A stretch of DNA of 64,000 nucleotides from Methylobacterium ajmalii. GTDB taxonomy: Bacteria > Pseudomonadota > Alphaproteobacteria > Rhizobiales > Beijerinckiaceae. The stretch covers positions 1 to 64,000 of the forward strand of contig NZ_JACWCT010000027.1 of assembly GCF_016613415.1 (NCBI RefSeq), in the 5' to 3' direction. Made by a program: the position numbers and the translations under genes. A model generated the notes under the pieces. It saw only the letters and a list, made by a program, of their open reading frames with translations. It did no database searches and had not been told where the DNA came from. Below, piece by piece: positions 24,583 through 33,700 of this stretch (within the stretch, counting starts at the first letter, position 1; every line of letters begins with the position of its first letter).

Positions 24583-25362
24583 ATGCGCCGCCTGATCCTC
24601 GAGGAGCCCGTCACCCGGGCGGCGCCGTGGTCGCTGCGCCTCGCCTGGTTCTCCCTCGCGGTAGTCGCCATCGCCCTCGTGCTGGTGCGCGACCCGCGGG
24701 CCGAGACCGACGCGGCGATGACGGTGCTGGTCTCCGGGGTCGGGCTCGCGGCGCTCGCGGTCCTGCTCGCGCTGGCGGCCTTCGTGCGGATCTGGCGCGA
24801 GGGCGCGCAGGGCCTGCGCACCGCGGTGGGCGGGCTGCTGCTCGCCGCCCTGGTCCTGGCCTATCCGGCCTACATGACCGCGCGCGGCGTGATGCTGCCC
24901 CCGCTCACCGATGTCTCGACCGACATCGAGAATCCTCCGGCCTTCTCGCGTTCGCGCGCCGCCTGGGAGGCCCGGAACTGGCGCCTGCCGCGGGATTCGA
25001 GCCCCGCCGCCCGTGCGCTCCAGCGCGAGGCCTACCCGCAGATCGCCCCCCTGACCCTCGATCTCGGCCCCGACGAGGCCTTCGCGCTCGCCCTCAAGGC
25101 GGCGCAGAACCGCAAGTGGCAGGTGGTGGAATCCTACCGGCCCGGCGGCCGGGTGGGGAACGGCCGCATCGAGGCGGTGGTGCGCTCGCGCCTGCTCGGC
25201 CTGCCCTACGACGTGACGGTGCGGCTGCATCCGCGGGCCGACGGCACCCGCATCGACGCGCGCTCCTCGACCCGCTTCGGCGACCGCGACTACGGCCAGA
25301 ACGCCGACCACATCCGCGCCTATCTCGACGAGATCGGCAACCTCGCCCTCGCTGTGAAGTGA
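24583..25362 (+). CDS. DUF1499 membrane protein
   Basis: A 259-residue protein with three hydrophobic segments in the first 105 residues ([51 protein letters not shown]). A soluble DUF1499 domain follows (about 113-255, with [13 protein letters not shown] at its start and [23 protein letters not shown] near its end). The family has no established biochemical role. It is divergent from hisC and convergent with the aldo/keto reductase gene 14 bases away. Confidence 0.85.
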   Translation: MRRLILEEPVTRAAPWSLRLAWFSLAVVAIALVLVRDPRAETDAAMTVLVSGVGLAALAVLLALAAFVRIWREGAQGLRTAVGGLLLAALVLAYPAYMTARGVMLPPLTDVSTDIENPPAFSRSRAAWEARNWRLPRDSSPAARALQREAYPQIAPLTLDLGPDEAFALALKAAQNRKWQVVESYRPGGRVGNGRIEAVVRSRLLGLPYDVTVRLHPRADGTRIDARSSTRFGDRDYGQNADHIRAYLDEIGNLALAVK

Positions 25363-25376
25363 GGCGCCGGACCTGC

Positions 25377-26369
25377 CTATCCGGCCGCGCTCTCGATGCC
25401 CGCCATCCCGCCCTCGGGGTAGCGCGCCCCGGCCGCTGCACCGGGCGCGAACAGGGCGTCGAGCGCCGCGATGTCGGCCGGGGTCAGCGTCAGGTCGGCC
25501 GCGCCGGCGTTCTCGGCCAGGCGCTCGGGCCGGCGCGTGCCGGGGATCGGGATGACGTGCGGGGCCCGGGCCATCAGCCAGGCGAGCGCGACCTGGCCGG
25601 CCGTGGCGCCGTGCGCGCCGGCGAAGGCGCACAGCGCCTCGGCGAGGAGGCGGTTGCGGTCGAGCGCCTCGCCCTGGAAGCGCGGGTTGCTGCGGCGGAA
25701 ATCGTCCGGCGCGAGCGCCGCGACGTCGACTTGGCCCGTCAGGAAGCCGCGGCCGAGCGGCGAATAGGCGACGAGCGCGACACCGAGCTCCCGGCAGGTC
25801 TCGATCAGGCCGCATTCCGGCTCCCGGCTCCACAGCGAGTATTCGGTCTGCACCGCGGCGATCGGGTGGACCGCGTGGGCGGCCCGCAGGGTCTCGGGCG
25901 AGACCTCCGACAGGCCGAGCGCCCGCACCTTTCCGGCCTCGACGAGGCGCGCCATGGTGCCGATCATCTCGGCCACCGGCACCGCCGGGTCGCGGCGGTG
26001 GCAGTAGTAGAGGTCGATGATCTCGACGCCGAGGCGGCGCAGGGATCCCTTGCAGGCCGCCGTGAGGTAGGCCGGGCTGTTGTCGATCCGTCGCGCGCCC
26101 GAGCCCGGCTCGCGCACGATGCCGAACTTCGTCGCGACGACCACCCGGTCGCGGCGGCCCCGCAGCACGCCGCCGATCAGGGTCTCGTTGCGGCCGTGGC
26201 CGTACATGTCGGCGGTGTCGAGGAAATCGTAGCCGAGGTCGAGGGCGGCCGCGAGGGCGTCCGGCGCCGCCGCCGCGTCGGTCGGGCCGTAGAATTCCGA
26301 GAAGCCCATGCACCCGAGGCCGGGGGCGGAGACGGTGAGGCCGGAGCGGCCGAGGGAACGTCGCAGCAT
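25377..26369 (-). CDS. Aldo/keto reductase
   Basis: A 330-residue TIM-barrel NADPH oxidoreductase. The catalytic tetrad is visible: Asp in FLDTADMYGHGRNE, Tyr in the same block, Lys in VVATKFG, and His in the YYCHRRDP segment. The resemblance is to the YakC/pyridoxal-reductase-like AKR13 group. The start is the Met after AGGAGG (26369). It is transcribed away from a LysR-type regulator gene across a 96-base gap, the usual sign that the regulator controls it. Substrate unknown. Confidence 0.92.
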   Translation of the reverse strand: MLRRSLGRSGLTVSAPGLGCMGFSEFYGPTDAAAAPDALAAALDLGYDFLDTADMYGHGRNETLIGGVLRGRRDRVVVATKFGIVREPGSGARRIDNSPAYLTAACKGSLRRLGVEIIDLYYCHRRDPAVPVAEMIGTMARLVEAGKVRALGLSEVSPETLRAAHAVHPIAAVQTEYSLWSREPECGLIETCRELGVALVAYSPLGRGFLTGQVDVAALAPDDFRRSNPRFQGEALDRNRLLAEALCAFAGAHGATAGQVALAWLMARAPHVIPIPGTRRPERLAENAGAADLTLTPADIAALDALFAPGAAAGARYPEGGMAGIESAAG

Positions 26370-26465
26370 GAATGGATCCTCCTGTCGGACCGCCCCGATC
26401 TGGCGTTCCGGCACCCGGCGGATAAGCTGCGCCGCTCCGCATGAGCCGATGAGCCAGGCTCACCA

Positions 26466-27359
26466 ATGGTCCGCGCCGACCTCTCCGACCTCGCGGCCTT
26501 CGCGGCGGTGGCCCATCACCGCAGCTTCCGGCGTGCGGCGGCCGCGCTCGGCCTGTCGCCCTCGGCCCTGAGCCACGCCCTGCGGGGCCTGGAGGAGCGG
26601 ATGGGCGTGCGCCTCCTCAACCGGACCACCCGCAGCCTCGCCCCGACCGAGGCCGGCGCCGCCCTGCTGGCGCGGCTCGGTCCCGCCCTCGACGAGATCG
26701 CGCAGGCGGTTGCGGCGGCCTCCGCGTCGGCCGGGCGGCCCGCCGGGACCCTGCGGCTCAACGCGCCGCACAGCGCCTGCCGGCTGGTGCTGCGGCCGCT
26801 GCTCGCTCGCTTTCTCGCGGCGCATCCGGATGTCCGGGTCGAGATGGCGAGCGACGACGCGCTCAGCGACATCGTCGGGGAGGGGTTCGATGCCGGGGTG
26901 CGGTTCGGCGAGTGCCTGGCCCTCGACATGGTGGCGGTGCCGCTCGGCGGGCCGCAGCGCTTCGCCGTCGTCGCGGCGCCGGCCTACCTGGCGGCACGCG
27001 GCACGCCGCGGGAGCCGGAGGACCTCGCCGGCCATGCCTGCCTGCGCCAGCGTTTTCCCGGCGGCGGCCTGTTCGCGTGGGAGCTGGAGCGCGACGGCGT
27101 CGTGCCGGTGCTCGACCTCGACGGACCGCTGATCCTCGGGAGCCAAGACCTCATCCGGCTCGCTGCCCTCGACGGGATCGGCAACGGGTTCGTCTTCGAG
27201 GCCGAGGTCGCCGCCGACCTCGCAGCCGGCCGCCTGGTGCAACTCCTGGAAGCGTGGTGTCCGCCCTTTCCGGGCTTCCACCTCTACTATCCGGGGCGCC
27301 GGCAGGTGCCGGCGCCGCTCAGGGCTTTCCTCGACCTGGTGCGGCGGGCGGAGCCGTGA
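26466..27359 (+). CDS. LysR-family transcriptional regulator
   Basis: A 297-residue LTTR. The N-terminal winged helix-turn-helix (DLAAFAAVAHHRSFRRAAAALGLSPSALSHALR) and a periplasmic-binding-protein-like effector domain (about 92-295) are both complete. It is divergent from the aldo/keto reductase gene and most likely controls it through sites in the 96-base gap. The effector is unknown. Confidence 0.93.
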   Translation: MVRADLSDLAAFAAVAHHRSFRRAAAALGLSPSALSHALRGLEERMGVRLLNRTTRSLAPTEAGAALLARLGPALDEIAQAVAAASASAGRPAGTLRLNAPHSACRLVLRPLLARFLAAHPDVRVEMASDDALSDIVGEGFDAGVRFGECLALDMVAVPLGGPQRFAVVAAPAYLAARGTPREPEDLAGHACLRQRFPGGGLFAWELERDGVVPVLDLDGPLILGSQDLIRLAALDGIGNGFVFEAEVAADLAAGRLVQLLEAWCPPFPGFHLYYPGRRQVPAPLRAFLDLVRRAEP

Positions 27360-27381
27360 CGGACGCGCCCGCGCGCAGGAT

Positions 27382-27642
27382 CTAGTCGGCGTCCTTCTCG
27401 GCGTTCTCCGCGCCCTCGCCCTCGGCGGAGGCCTCCGAGGTGTCGTCCGTCTCGGACGGCTCCTGCGCGTCGGCCGTGTCCTGGGGGAACGACTTGCCGA
27501 AGCCGGGCTTGGCGGGGCGGTTCTTGCGGGCATTGGCCGGCGAGGCGGTGTGGGCCGGCATCGCCGAGAGCCGCGCGATCCGCGCCTTGAACTCCTCGGT
27601 CGAGGGGCTCTGGGCGGAGCCGGTGATGAACATCTTGGCCAC
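27382..27642 (-). CDS. Small acidic-tailed hypothetical protein
   Basis: An 86-residue protein with a basic middle (NARKNRPAKPGFGKSF) and a strongly acidic, low-complexity C-terminus (EPSETDDTSEASAEGEGAENAEKDAD). No signal peptide or membrane segment. The start follows GGAGGACCCACC. I do not recognise a family. An operator-like dyad with a candidate promoter lies about 165-195 bases upstream. Confidence 0.65.
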   Translation of the reverse strand: MAKMFITGSAQSPSTEEFKARIARLSAMPAHTASPANARKNRPAKPGFGKSFPQDTADAQEPSETDDTSEASAEGEGAENAEKDAD

Positions 27643-27806
27643 GGTGGGTCCTCCGGTGGCGGAAATGCGGACCCGCCCGGGGGCGCTCTGCCCGCGATCG
27701 GTGCCGCTGGACAGATTTCGCGATCACGTCGGAAGGATGTTTCGGAGCAGGCGCCCCGTCGTCGGGGCGATGAGATCCAAGAAAACCCGGACACGTATCG
27801 TCAGGT

Positions 27807-27836
27807 TGATCATGACCGATGTCATGATCATTGACA
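27807..27836 (-). promoter_or_regulatory. Perfect operator-like dyad overlapping a candidate promoter
   Basis: TGATCATGAC-CGAT-GTCATGATCA (27807-27830) is a perfect inverted repeat with 10-base arms and a 4-base spacer. On the minus strand TTGTCA (27836-27831) is followed after 17 bases by CATGAT, a plausible -35/-10 pair whose spacer is the dyad. It would drive the 86-residue protein gene. A repressor bound at the dyad would block it. Confidence 0.5.
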
Positions 27837-27915
27837 AGGTGAAACTCTTTGTCTCGCGAGCGGCGGGTCCGGCCGCGCGGCTCGCCCTCCTCGCGCGGCG
27901 AGCGTGCGCGCGGCC

Positions 27916-28119
27916 TCAGCGGCGGCGCGGATCGGCCGGCCGGAAGGCGCGCTCCACGGCGGCGGTGGCGCTGGCATAGGCCCGCTCCTCGCTGTCGTGC
28001 GGGCGGTCGGACCGCTCCAGCAGCTTGCCGTGCTTGCGGATCGCCCAGCCGAACTTTCCTTTCGGGCTGGTCAGCGGGGCCACCTCGATGGTGAAGGGAT
28101 AGAATTCGTTCTCGCTCAT
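27916..28119 (-). CDS. Small hypothetical protein
   Basis: A 67-residue soluble protein. It starts MSENEFYPFTIEVAPL, continues PKGKFGWAIRKHGKLLERSDR and ends with an alanine-rich helix and a basic tail. I chose the Met at 28119; the frame upstream of it is arginine/proline-rich and non-protein-like. It resembles small conserved proteins with a strand-turn-strand-helix layout, but I cannot name the family. Monocistronic. Confidence 0.65.
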   Translation of the reverse strand: MSENEFYPFTIEVAPLTSPKGKFGWAIRKHGKLLERSDRPHDSEERAYASATAAVERAFRPADPRRR

Positions 28120-28368
28120 CTCGCGGTTTATGGCACGGAACCGCGGCCGAGGACACACCTTCGCGGGACAGAATGCGGGAGGAACCCGCCGCTCGACGGG
28201 GCGGGGCGCGCCGTGCGATAGCCGGCCCGGTCCCGCTGCTCCGCCCGCACTGCGTTGGCGGCCGTGAGCCGACGATCCGGCGCGGCTGCCCGCGCGGTTC
28301 TTCTCCACGTTTCCCCGCCTTTACCGCCGCCCGATCGCCCCCCTGCGCGGTCCCGATGGAGTCCGACC

Positions 28369-29043
28369 TTGATTCCCTGGGTTCACCTCGACACCAGCCC
28401 GATCCCCGGCGAGACCGCATCGCTGCGCCTGATGCGGCGCGGCGACGAGTTCGCGATCGTGGTCGATTCGATCGAGCTGATGAACAGCCGCCGCAGCGGC
28501 TCGGAGCGGGCGCTCGCCTCCCTGGCCTGCGGGCGCCTGCGCGAGTGCCGGCGTCCCCGGGTGCTGATCGGGGGGCTCGGCATGGGCTTCACCCTGCGGG
28601 CGGCGCTGGACGAACTGGCTCCGGACGCGGAGGTCGTCGTCGCCGAGCTGGTCCCCGCCGTCGTCGCCTGGGCGCGGGGCCCGCTCGCGCATCTCTTCGC
28701 CGGCAGCCTCGACGATCCCCGCGTCACCCTGCGGGAGACCGACGTCCACCACGTGATCGATCGCGGACCGGGCGCCTACGACGCCATCCTGCTCGACGTG
28801 GACAACGGTCCCGAGGGGCTGGTGCAGCAGACCAACGACCGCCTCTACGACGTCGCCGGCCTCGGCCGGGCGCACCGGGCCCTCAAGCCGGGTGGCCTCC
28901 TCGGAGTCTGGTCGGAGCGCCCCGACCGCAAGTTCAAGTCCCGGCTCCAGCGCGGCGGCTTCACGGTCGAGGAGCACAAGGTCCGCTCGGCCGGCAGCGG
29001 CGGCCGGCACGTGGTCTGGATCGGCGAGAAGACAGCCGCGTAG
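28369..29043 (+). CDS. Spermidine synthase-like / class I methyltransferase-fold protein
   Basis: A 224-residue protein with a Rossmann-like nucleotide motif VLIGGLGMGFTLRAAL (about 63-78), an acidic second strand (VVVAELVPAVV) and YDAILLDVDNGPEG, all as in spermidine synthase-type folds. The aminopropyltransferase DxxD gate is not clear, so the true substrate is open. It starts at TTG 28369 with GGAG eight bases upstream. No polyamine gene is next to it. A second, distinct protein of the same fold lies at 44879-45697. Confidence 0.78.
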   Translation: MIPWVHLDTSPIPGETASLRLMRRGDEFAIVVDSIELMNSRRSGSERALASLACGRLRECRRPRVLIGGLGMGFTLRAALDELAPDAEVVVAELVPAVVAWARGPLAHLFAGSLDDPRVTLRETDVHHVIDRGPGAYDAILLDVDNGPEGLVQQTNDRLYDVAGLGRAHRALKPGGLLGVWSERPDRKFKSRLQRGGFTVEEHKVRSAGSGGRHVVWIGEKTAA

Positions 29044-29141
29044 CGATAGGGAATGAGACCCGGCGCGTCCAAGCGCGCCGGGACCTCCAATTCCGGCGGA
29101 CGGGGCCGGGCCGCGAGCGACCGGCTTCGTCCCGACAGCCG

Positions 29142-30125
29142 TCAGGCGGCGATCCAGGCGAAGCGCTCGGCCTCGTCCCAGGCACAAGCCTCGCCGAGGC
29201 TGTGGGCGAACACCCCCGAGAGCCGCGCCCGCTCGGCCTCGACCACCGGCCCATCGACCGCGACCGGACGGCAGCGGGCGGAGAGCCCCGGCACGACGAA
29301 GTCGGGATTGTGCAGGGCGTGGTCGGAGCCTTCCGTGAAGAACGGCCGGTCGCCCCAGTCGAGGTAGCTCTCGGCCGCCAGGCCCTCGGCGAGCAGGATG
29401 TCGTGGGCGTCGAGCTCGACGTGCCAGTAGGTCACGGAAGCGGCCGGCTCGCGCGCGATGGTGGTGCCGTTGATCAGGCACATCACCGGGACGAGGTGAC
29501 CGCCCGCGCCGTTCGCGTCGGCACCGACCAGCACCGGGTGGCCGGGCGAGAGCGAGAGGTCGCGGGTGGGCAGCCCGCCGCCGAAGGCGCCGGCGCGGAT
29601 GCGGACGGGCTGCTGGTCGTGGGGCAGGCTCCCGCCCGCGCCGTCGAGGGTGCGGTGCCCGATCCAGATCACCGGTCGCAGGGCGCCGGAGGCGGTCACT
29701 GCCCGATCGCCGACCTGCAAATCCTCGACCGCGACCTCGCCGCGATCCGTGCGGATCAGCGTGCCGGTGGTGAAGCAGACCGGCGCGTAGTCGGTCGGGG
29801 TGTTGTTGCCGTCGAAGGTGACGCGCTGGCGCGGCGCGAGCGTGGTGTTCGACAGGACGTAGCGGGTGGTCGGGTTGGCCGGATCGTTCGTGAACTGGAT
29901 CATGTTCGACGAGTCGTACTGCGTCGCGTACAGCGTCTTCGTCGTGGAGGCCGTCTCGGCCGGGAAGATGCCCGTGGCCTGGACCGTGTCGCCGACCTTG
30001 TTGACCGTGCCGGTCACCGTGATGCTCGACGTCGAGACGTCGTCGATGCCGAAGCCCGCCGACGGGGCGCCGTCGTCCGAGCCGACGAAACCGGCGCCGT
30101 ACACTGTATTGTTGAAGGTCGGCAT
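29142..30125 (-). CDS. Hint (hedgehog/intein)-domain protein
   Basis: A 327-residue protein. An N-terminal beta-rich segment of about 115 residues (MPTFNNTVYGAGFVGSDDG...) precedes a Hint domain. That domain starts at VCFTTGTLIRTDRG (nucleophile-position Cys117), continues VAVEDLQVGD and has the block LSPGHPVLV (His196). No signal peptide is present. Hint domains of this group occur in large secreted alphaproteobacterial proteins and may self-cleave. Here no C-extein Ser/Thr/Cys nucleophile follows an HN pair, so splicing is unlikely and autocleavage is possible. The N-terminal part may be the released product. Function unknown. Confidence 0.82.
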   Translation of the reverse strand: MPTFNNTVYGAGFVGSDDGAPSAGFGIDDVSTSSITVTGTVNKVGDTVQATGIFPAETASTTKTLYATQYDSSNMIQFTNDPANPTTRYVLSNTTLAPRQRVTFDGNNTPTDYAPVCFTTGTLIRTDRGEVAVEDLQVGDRAVTASGALRPVIWIGHRTLDGAGGSLPHDQQPVRIRAGAFGGGLPTRDLSLSPGHPVLVGADANGAGGHLVPVMCLINGTTIAREPAASVTYWHVELDAHDILLAEGLAAESYLDWGDRPFFTEGSDHALHNPDFVVPGLSARCRPVAVDGPVVEAERARLSGVFAHSLGEACAWDEAERFAWIAA

Positions 30126-30718
30126 GGCAGTGCGCTCCCCGTTTTATTGGTATGGTCGAAATCGATCTCAGGCATCGCGAAGGGGCGCGCATCCGCGGGG
30201 CGGTGCGTGGTCCCTCTCTCTCTCTGCATCGTGGCAGCCGTGGCGGCGACGGGAGCAGGATATGCACGCCGCATGGCGTCGCGACAGCCGGTCGTGAGAA
30301 CAATCCCGGCGTATTTGCGGGCGATGTTGCTTTGCGATGACAGGATCTTGGCATCCTGTCGGCCAGGTACCATCGCTTTCTCGGGGTTAGGAAGGGATTT
30401 TGCCTGATTATCCCGAAGGGGATTGCCTATTTTTCCCGTCTCTTCGTCTTTCGATGCCCGATCAGGCGTATCGCGGCAGCGTCGGGAGAGCGTCGGCAGG
30501 ATCTGGTGGGGGCGCTTGCCCGATGGCAAGCATCGGCTTCTTCATCGCCCATCGGACGGGCCGCCATCGCTCGACAGGGGATCGCGGAGCGACGCCGGAA
30601 CCGGCGTCGCTCCCGCATCCGGGGCATCTCTCGCCGCTCCGGCCTCCGCCCCGCCGCGGCAGGTCTGCCACCTTGGGAGGAATGAGAACCGCGCTCCATC
30701 CCGGACACGCCCGCCGGC
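30126..30718. other. 593-base gap between Hint and A2M genes
   Basis: Upstream of the Hint gene and downstream of the A2M gene, both on the minus strand. It must carry the Hint promoter. Its first part (30126-30450) is lower in G+C. Several frames of 60-150 codons cross it on both strands but none shows a ribosome site or protein-like composition. No repeat or RNA gene was seen. Confidence 0.5.
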
Positions 30719-33700
30719 CTACCGCGCCGCGCCGACCTCCAGCGTCCCGAAGGCCGTGCGGCCGTAGCGCTCGGGCCGGTACATGTCCTCGATCGTCGCC
30801 GCCGGGTGGACGTAGCGGCCCGGCGTCACCGCCCGCACCGTGTAGGCGACGCTGAAGAACGCGGACTGGCTCGGGTCGCGGTCGTAGGCCGCGACGAAGC
30901 GGTCGTCGCGGAACTCGGTGTGGGTGGGCTTCACGTCGGATTTCGCCCAGGCGAGGCCGGCGGTGGCGTCGGCGTCGAGGAGCTTCGGGTTGTCGATCTC
31001 GAGGCCCGCCGGCAGGCGGTCGACGAGGAGGAGGCGCCCGGCGCTGGCCTTGGCCTCGGTCACCTTCAGCACCACCACCAGCCGGTCGTTCTGGCGCAGC
31101 TGGGCGAGGTCGGCCGGGCTGCCGTCGAGGCGGTGGTAGCTGCGCTCGACCGTGTAGCCCTTGGCGGCAGCGGGCTCCGGTACCGCCGGATTGCCGGAAA
31201 TGCCGAGGCTGATCGGAACCGGGGTGCTGCCGCGGTTCGTCACCGTCACGGGCCTGGTGTCCAGCGCCGCCCCCGGGAAGGTGCGGTAGAGCGCGCCCGC
31301 CACCGGCGCGCCGTCGAGGGCGAGGGCGGGTGTCTCCTTCGCGTCCGTCGCCGTGTCCTTGGCGAGCTCGGCGGCTGCCAGCACCATCCAGGCCTGTTCC
31401 TGGGTGCTGGTCGCCCGGCCGGAAGTCCGCTCCTCGCCGACCACGGTGCCGAGCGGCCCGATCGCGTCGCGGGCGATGCCGGTCTCGGCGGCGAGCGCGA
31501 TCAGCCCGGCGCCGTCGCGCAGGCGCGAGCCGTAATCGGCCCGGTAGGTGCCGGCATCGCGCTCGGCCTTGAGCGCCGCCACAGCGGCCTCGAAGGCGGT
31601 GCGGGCCCGGGTCCGGTCGCCGAGCAGCGCCAGCGCCGCGGCGATCTGGCCGCGGGCGAGCGGGGTCGAGAAGGCGGCGAGCTTGGTGTCGGCGAGGTAG
31701 CGCAGGTCCCCCATCACCGGGCGGCCGTTGCGGGCGAGCACGTAGGCCGCGTAGGCGAGATCGAGGCCGCCCTCGGTGACGTCGTTGGCGTTCGCCACCG
31801 TGTTGCGCAGCCGGTCGAGCGCGAGGATCAGCGCCGGCGGCGGCACCGCGAAACCCTTCTCCTTCGCCCGGGTCAGGAAGTCGGTGGCGTAGGCGGTGAG
31901 CCAGAGGTCCTCGGCATTCCCCGCCGACCACAGCCCGAAGGCGCCGCTCGCATCCTGGCGCGACAGCACCCGGTCGATCGCGCTCCGCACCCGCTCGTCG
32001 GCGGTGCCGTCGAGGCCGAGTTGCGAGAGCGCCGCCAGGCGGTTGACCGAGAGGAGCGGCAGGGCCCGGCTCACCACCTGCTCGGTGCAGCCGTAGGGGT
32101 AGCGGTCGAGGGCCAGGAGCAGGGCCGGTACGTCGATGCCCGACAGGGGCGAGGCGGCGAGCGTCACCGCGCCGGTGCCGGGGATCACCTCGGCGAGGAG
32201 GTCGCCCGAGAGGGTCAGGCTGGCGCCGGGCTCCAGGGTGCGGACCTCCCGGCGCAGCAGCGTCCCGGTCCCGGGCTGGATCGCGAGGGTGAAGCTCTGG
32301 CCGGCGGGTTCGGTCAGCCCCGGTCCGGTCAGCCGCAGGTCGACCCGGGCGAGGCCCGGCCCGGCGGCGGTGAGCGGGATCTCGACGCTGGTGCGCCCGC
32401 CCGCCGCGAGGGGCAGGGAGCGGGTCAGCGCGCCTGCCGGCGCGATGGCCGGGCCGGCGAGGTCGACGTCGACCGCGTAGTCGCCCGCCGCCCCCTCGAC
32501 GTTGTCGAGGGCGACGTGGAGGCGCGAGCGGTCGCCGACGGCGAGGAAGCGCGGCAGGGTGCCGCTCGCCACCACGGGATCGCGGATCACCACGTCGGCG
32601 GAGGCCGCGCCGACGCGCGCGGCGCTCCAGGCCGTCGCCATCACCCGGGCGGTGCCGTTGAAGGCCGGCAGGGGGAAGCTCACCTCGGCCCGCCCGTCCG
32701 GGCCGACCGTGACGACGCCCGAGTAGCGGGCGAGCGGCGCCTGGGCGGGCGGCGCGCCGTCGAGCTCGGCGCCGCCGGCATCGCCGCCGGAGCGGATCGC
32801 GCCGAGCGTGCCCTGCATCCCGTCGATCAGGTAGCCGTAGAGGTCGCGGATCTCGGCCGAGAGCGCCTTCTGGCCGAAGAAGAACCCGAACGGGTCGGGG
32901 GTCGCGTAGCGGGTGAGGTTGAGGATGCCGACATCGACCGCCGCCACGACCACCCGGGCCTCCTCGCCGGCTTTCAGTCCGGTGAGCCGGATCGGCAGGC
33001 GCAGCTCGCCCCGGGGCCGCACCTTCTCGGGCGCTTCGAGGGCCACCCCGAGGGTGCGGGCGTCCCGGTCGATCCCGAACCAGGCCAGTCCCATCGCCCG
33101 GCCGGGCAGGCGCTTGGCCGCCTGGTCGAGGGGCCGGTAGGCGGTGGCGACGAGGTAGGCGCCCGCGCCCCATTCGGGCTTCACCGGAATCTCGACGGTG
33201 GCGCCGGTGGCCGGCAGGTCGAGGGTGCGGATCTCCTGCACCTTGTCGCTCACCACCGCGACGGTGGCGGTGCCGGCAAAGCGCGGCCGCAGCTGCGCCT
33301 TCAGGGTGGTGCCGGAGGCGTAGGACTCGCTGTCGAGGGTGAGGTCGAGGAGGTCGGGCGCGTCGGCGCTCTCGCCCCCGCTCCAGCCGACGCCGAACGA
33401 CAGGCTTGCAGCCTCGAATCCGGGCGCCCGCACCTCCAGCCGGTAGGTGCCGAGATCGACCGGCATCGCGAGCTTTGCCGGCGTGCCGCTCTCCAGGGCC
33501 GCGCGGCCGCTGGCGACCTTGGTGGTGGTCTTCACCGGCTCGTAGGCCCAGCGCCCGTCGGCCCGGTACCATTGGTAGCGCCGCTCGACCCGCAGCAGGG
33601 TCCAGGTCGCCTCGGCCTGGAGCCGGGTCCCGTCGGGCCGGGCGGCGGCGACCTCGAAGGTCGCGCTCGCGCCCTCCCGCAAGGCGCCGAAGGTCTTCCT

